Of a stretch of 6,983 bases of DNA, positions 5,853-6,983 are shown in pieces (within the stretch, counting starts at the first letter, position 1; each line of letters opens with the position of its first letter). Source of the DNA: an uncultured bacterium (GTDB lineage: Bacteria; Actinomycetota; Coriobacteriia; Coriobacteriales; Coriobacteriaceae); NCBI GenBank assembly GCA_905215115.1, contig CAJMOP010000105.1:1-6983 (forward strand). The letters run 5' to 3'. The notes below the pieces were generated by a model. The model did not search any database, was not told the DNA's origin, and saw nothing but the letters and a program-made list of their open reading frames with translations. The position numbers and the translations under genes are program-made.

Positions 5853-6515
5853 CTAGATAGAGAAAAGTTTAGCAAGCTCGGCCACCGAGTGCACCACTGC
5901 ATCGGCACCCGCCGCCTCATGCTCACCCGGCGCCGCCGCGCCCGAATAGATGCCGATGCACGGCACGCCCATCGCGTGCGCACCCTCGACGTCGTTAAAG
6001 CGATCGCCGATCATCACGGCATCGTCCGCCGTCGCGCCGAGCGCCGCCAGGGCATCGCGAACCGAATCGGCCTTGGTCTCGCGCCCCTGCGGCGGATTCA
6101 TGCCAACCACGGCTTCGAACTGAGAAAGACCAAGCTCATGCACCATGTCGATGCATTTGGCCTCCATGCGTGACGTCGCCACGGCCATACGCTTGCCCCG
6201 GGCGGCCAACTCATCCAGCAGCTCGGGAATCCCATCGAACACGGGGTACTCCTCCGGTCCCAGCTCATCAAAAAAGGCGCGGTACTCGTCGGCCACCACA
6301 AGCGACTCCTCGCGGGAAAAGCCGTAAAAGTCGTGAAAGCTCTTCCACAGGGGCGGCCCGATCATGCGGCGCAGATCACCCATCTGCGTCTCCGAAAACC
6401 CGCGCGCAGCCAGCGTCTTGCGCGTCGAGGTCATCACTGCCCGACCCGTATCGGCCACCGTGCCGTCAAAATCGAACAGCACAACCGGCCGCTCGCAAAG
6501 TTGCAATGCCGCCAT
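5853..6515 (-). CDS. HAD-superfamily phosphatase, phosphoglycolate phosphatase/PpaX-like
   Basis: This 220-residue soluble hydrolase has all four HAD motifs. Motif I is DFDGTVADT with nucleophile Asp15 and acid/base Asp17. Motif II is AVATSR with Thr114/Ser115. The motif III lysine is Lys148 in ETKADSV. Motif IV is GDRFNDVEGA with Asp171 and Asp175. The helical cap carries MIGPPLWKSF, common in Gph-like members. Such enzymes dephosphorylate small phosphoesters (phosphoglycolate, pyrophosphate, nucleotides or sugar phosphates). Motifs alone do not give the substrate, so no gene symbol is assigned. The ATG at 6515 has AAGGG five bases upstream. A GTG at 6548 would add 11 residues with a weaker site. 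The next gene in the same direction is the M20 dipeptidase, 54 nt on with no terminator between. The divergent neighbour is the degV-like gene. Confidence 0.9.
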   Translation of the reverse strand: MAALQLCERPVVLFDFDGTVADTGRAVMTSTRKTLAARGFSETQMGDLRRMIGPPLWKSFHDFYGFSREESLVVADEYRAFFDELGPEEYPVFDGIPELLDELAARGKRMAVATSRMEAKCIDMVHELGLSQFEAVVGMNPPQGRETKADSVRDALAALGATADDAVMIGDRFNDVEGAHAMGVPCIGIYSGAAAPGEHEAAGADAVVHSVAELAKLFSI

Positions 6516-6564
6516 CGGCACCCTTCTTCCCCAGTTGATGATTTCCACACCACCGCTTCAAACT

Positions 6565-6586
6565 GTTGACTATTCAACAATTGAAC
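6565..6586. promoter_or_regulatory. Overlapping TTGA/TCAA palindromes, candidate operator
   Basis: GTTGA-CTAT-TCAAC (6565-6578) is a perfect 5+5 inverted repeat with a 4-nt spacer. It overlaps a second palindrome, TTCAA-CAA-TTGAA (6573-6585). The site lies in the divergent region between the HAD and degV-like genes, about 25-45 nt upstream of the TATACT -10 element. TTGA-n4-TCAA is a frequent shape for MarR-family operators. No regulator gene is present in the window, so the binding protein is unknown. Confidence 0.4.
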
Positions 6587-6609
6587 CTAGCAATGTAGAG
6601 CAACTCCAC

Positions 6610-6615
6610 TATACT
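6610..6615 (+). promoter_or_regulatory. Candidate -10 element of the degV-like gene
   Basis: TATACT matches the TATAAT consensus at five of six bases and lies 57 nt upstream of the ATG, giving a leader of roughly 50 nt. No convincing -35 is found at 16-18 bp spacing. TTGAAC (6581-6586) is 23 bp away, too far, and part of the palindromic site. A short GC hairpin (GCGGC/GCCGC, 6638-6650) lies in the leader. Confidence 0.4.
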
Positions 6616-6671
6616 TGTCGCACTTTGCTTTCAGAAGGCGGCGCTGCCGCGCCCCAACGAAAGGTGCAATT

Positions 6672-6983
6672 ATGTCTTTTGCCATCATAACCGACTCCAC
6701 GTCGGACATCTCCCCCGCCCGCGCCCAAGAGCTCGGCATTTACGTGATTCCGCTGCATGTGATTATCGAGGGCGAGGACCTGCTCGACCAGGTGCAGATT
6801 ACCGCCGAGGAGTACGTCGCCCGCATGGCCGGCTCCGAGCAGCTGCCGCACACCTCGCAGCCGAGCGCCGGCGAGTTCAAGGCACTCTTCGACCGCGTAC
6901 GCGCCGACGGCCACGATAGCGCGATCTTTATCTCGCTATGCAGCGAGTGGTCCGCCTGCTATGCCAACGCATGCCTGACGGCC
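6672..6983 (+). CDS. DegV family (FakB-like) fatty-acid-binding protein, N-terminal 104 residues (runs off right edge)
   Basis: The protein begins MSFAIITDSTSDISPARAQE, the standard DegV opening with the TDSTSD motif (7-12). It continues with IPLHVIIEGEDLLDQVQIT (26-44) and the conserved HTSQPSAGEF (60-69), which lines the fatty-acid carboxylate site in this family. DegV/FakB proteins are soluble proteins that hold one fatty acid. With the kinase FakA they present exogenous fatty acids for phosphorylation. No fakA-like gene is visible here. The segment ISLCSEWSACYANA (87-100) occupies the place of the usual ISLSSxLSGTYxxA and departs from it at Gly-Thr (here Ala-Cys). The ATG at 6672 is preceded by GAAAGG (6659-6664) with a 7-nt spacer. 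The C-terminal domain lies beyond the window. Confidence 0.88.
   Translation, partial: MSFAIITDSTSDISPARAQELGIYVIPLHVIIEGEDLLDQVQITAEEYVARMAGSEQLPHTSQPSAGEFKALFDRVRADGHDSAIFISLCSEWSACYANACLTA

Noticed and set aside
6609..6914. 101-codon minus-strand frame opposite the degV-like gene
   Set aside because: It is antisense to a clear DegV N-terminus with its own ribosome binding site, and has no recognisable domain.
1..6983. Search for CRISPR arrays, tRNA or rRNA genes, insertion sequences, phage genes or a novel defence-like gene cluster
   Set aside because: No regularly spaced repeats, transposase or integrase sequences, tRNA-like cloverleaf or unknown conserved gene cluster was seen. Every sizeable reading frame that is not a shadow belongs to a well-known family.

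Overview
The window reads as an ordinary chromosomal stretch from a GC-rich Gram-positive, most likely an actinobacterium of the class Coriobacteriia (Collinsella-like). That placement is inferred from strong G/C preference at third codon positions, the style of the Pst, M20 and DegV proteins, a 'GKNGDGKST' Walker A of the type seen in actinobacterial ABC-F proteins, and strong GGAGG-type ribosome binding sites. No marker gene settles the genus.

Layout, left to right. Positions 1-175 (minus) hold the first 58 codons of an ABC-F ATPase that runs off the left edge. Positions 176-378 have no gene. They carry a textbook rho-independent terminator for the operon to the right (about 283-323), a further GC hairpin (335-360) and a second palindrome (220-260) in the leader of the ABC-F gene. 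Positions 379-4042 (minus) are a complete, tightly packed phosphate-uptake operon transcribed pstS-pstC-pstA-pstB. PstS is the phosphate-binding lipoprotein and has an apparent twin-arginine signal peptide. PstC and PstA form the membrane channel, and PstB is the ATPase. phoU does not follow pstB. Positions 4043-4361 are intergenic and hold the candidate pstS promoter, with an 11-bp direct repeat resembling a Pho box, and a very long hairpin terminator for the gene to the right.

Positions 4362-5798 (minus) encode an M20-family, PepV/Sapep-like zinc dipeptidase with all metal ligands present. It sits 54 nt behind a HAD-superfamily phosphatase (5853-6515, minus), so the two are probably co-transcribed. 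Positions 6516-6671 form a divergent promoter region with overlapping TTGA/TCAA palindromes that look like an operator. Positions 6672-6983 (plus) are the first 104 codons of a DegV/FakB-like fatty-acid-binding protein that runs off the right edge.

Working together: PstS captures phosphate outside the cell and hands it to the PstCA channel driven by PstB. The dipeptidase and phosphatase look like housekeeping metabolism (peptide use and small phosphoester hydrolysis). The DegV protein suggests exogenous fatty-acid handling. I found no evidence of a novel multi-gene system, phage, insertion sequence or CRISPR array. The points worth a second look are regulatory and structural: the long palindromes, the Tat-type PstS, the candidate Pho box, the missing phoU and the operator-like site before degV.
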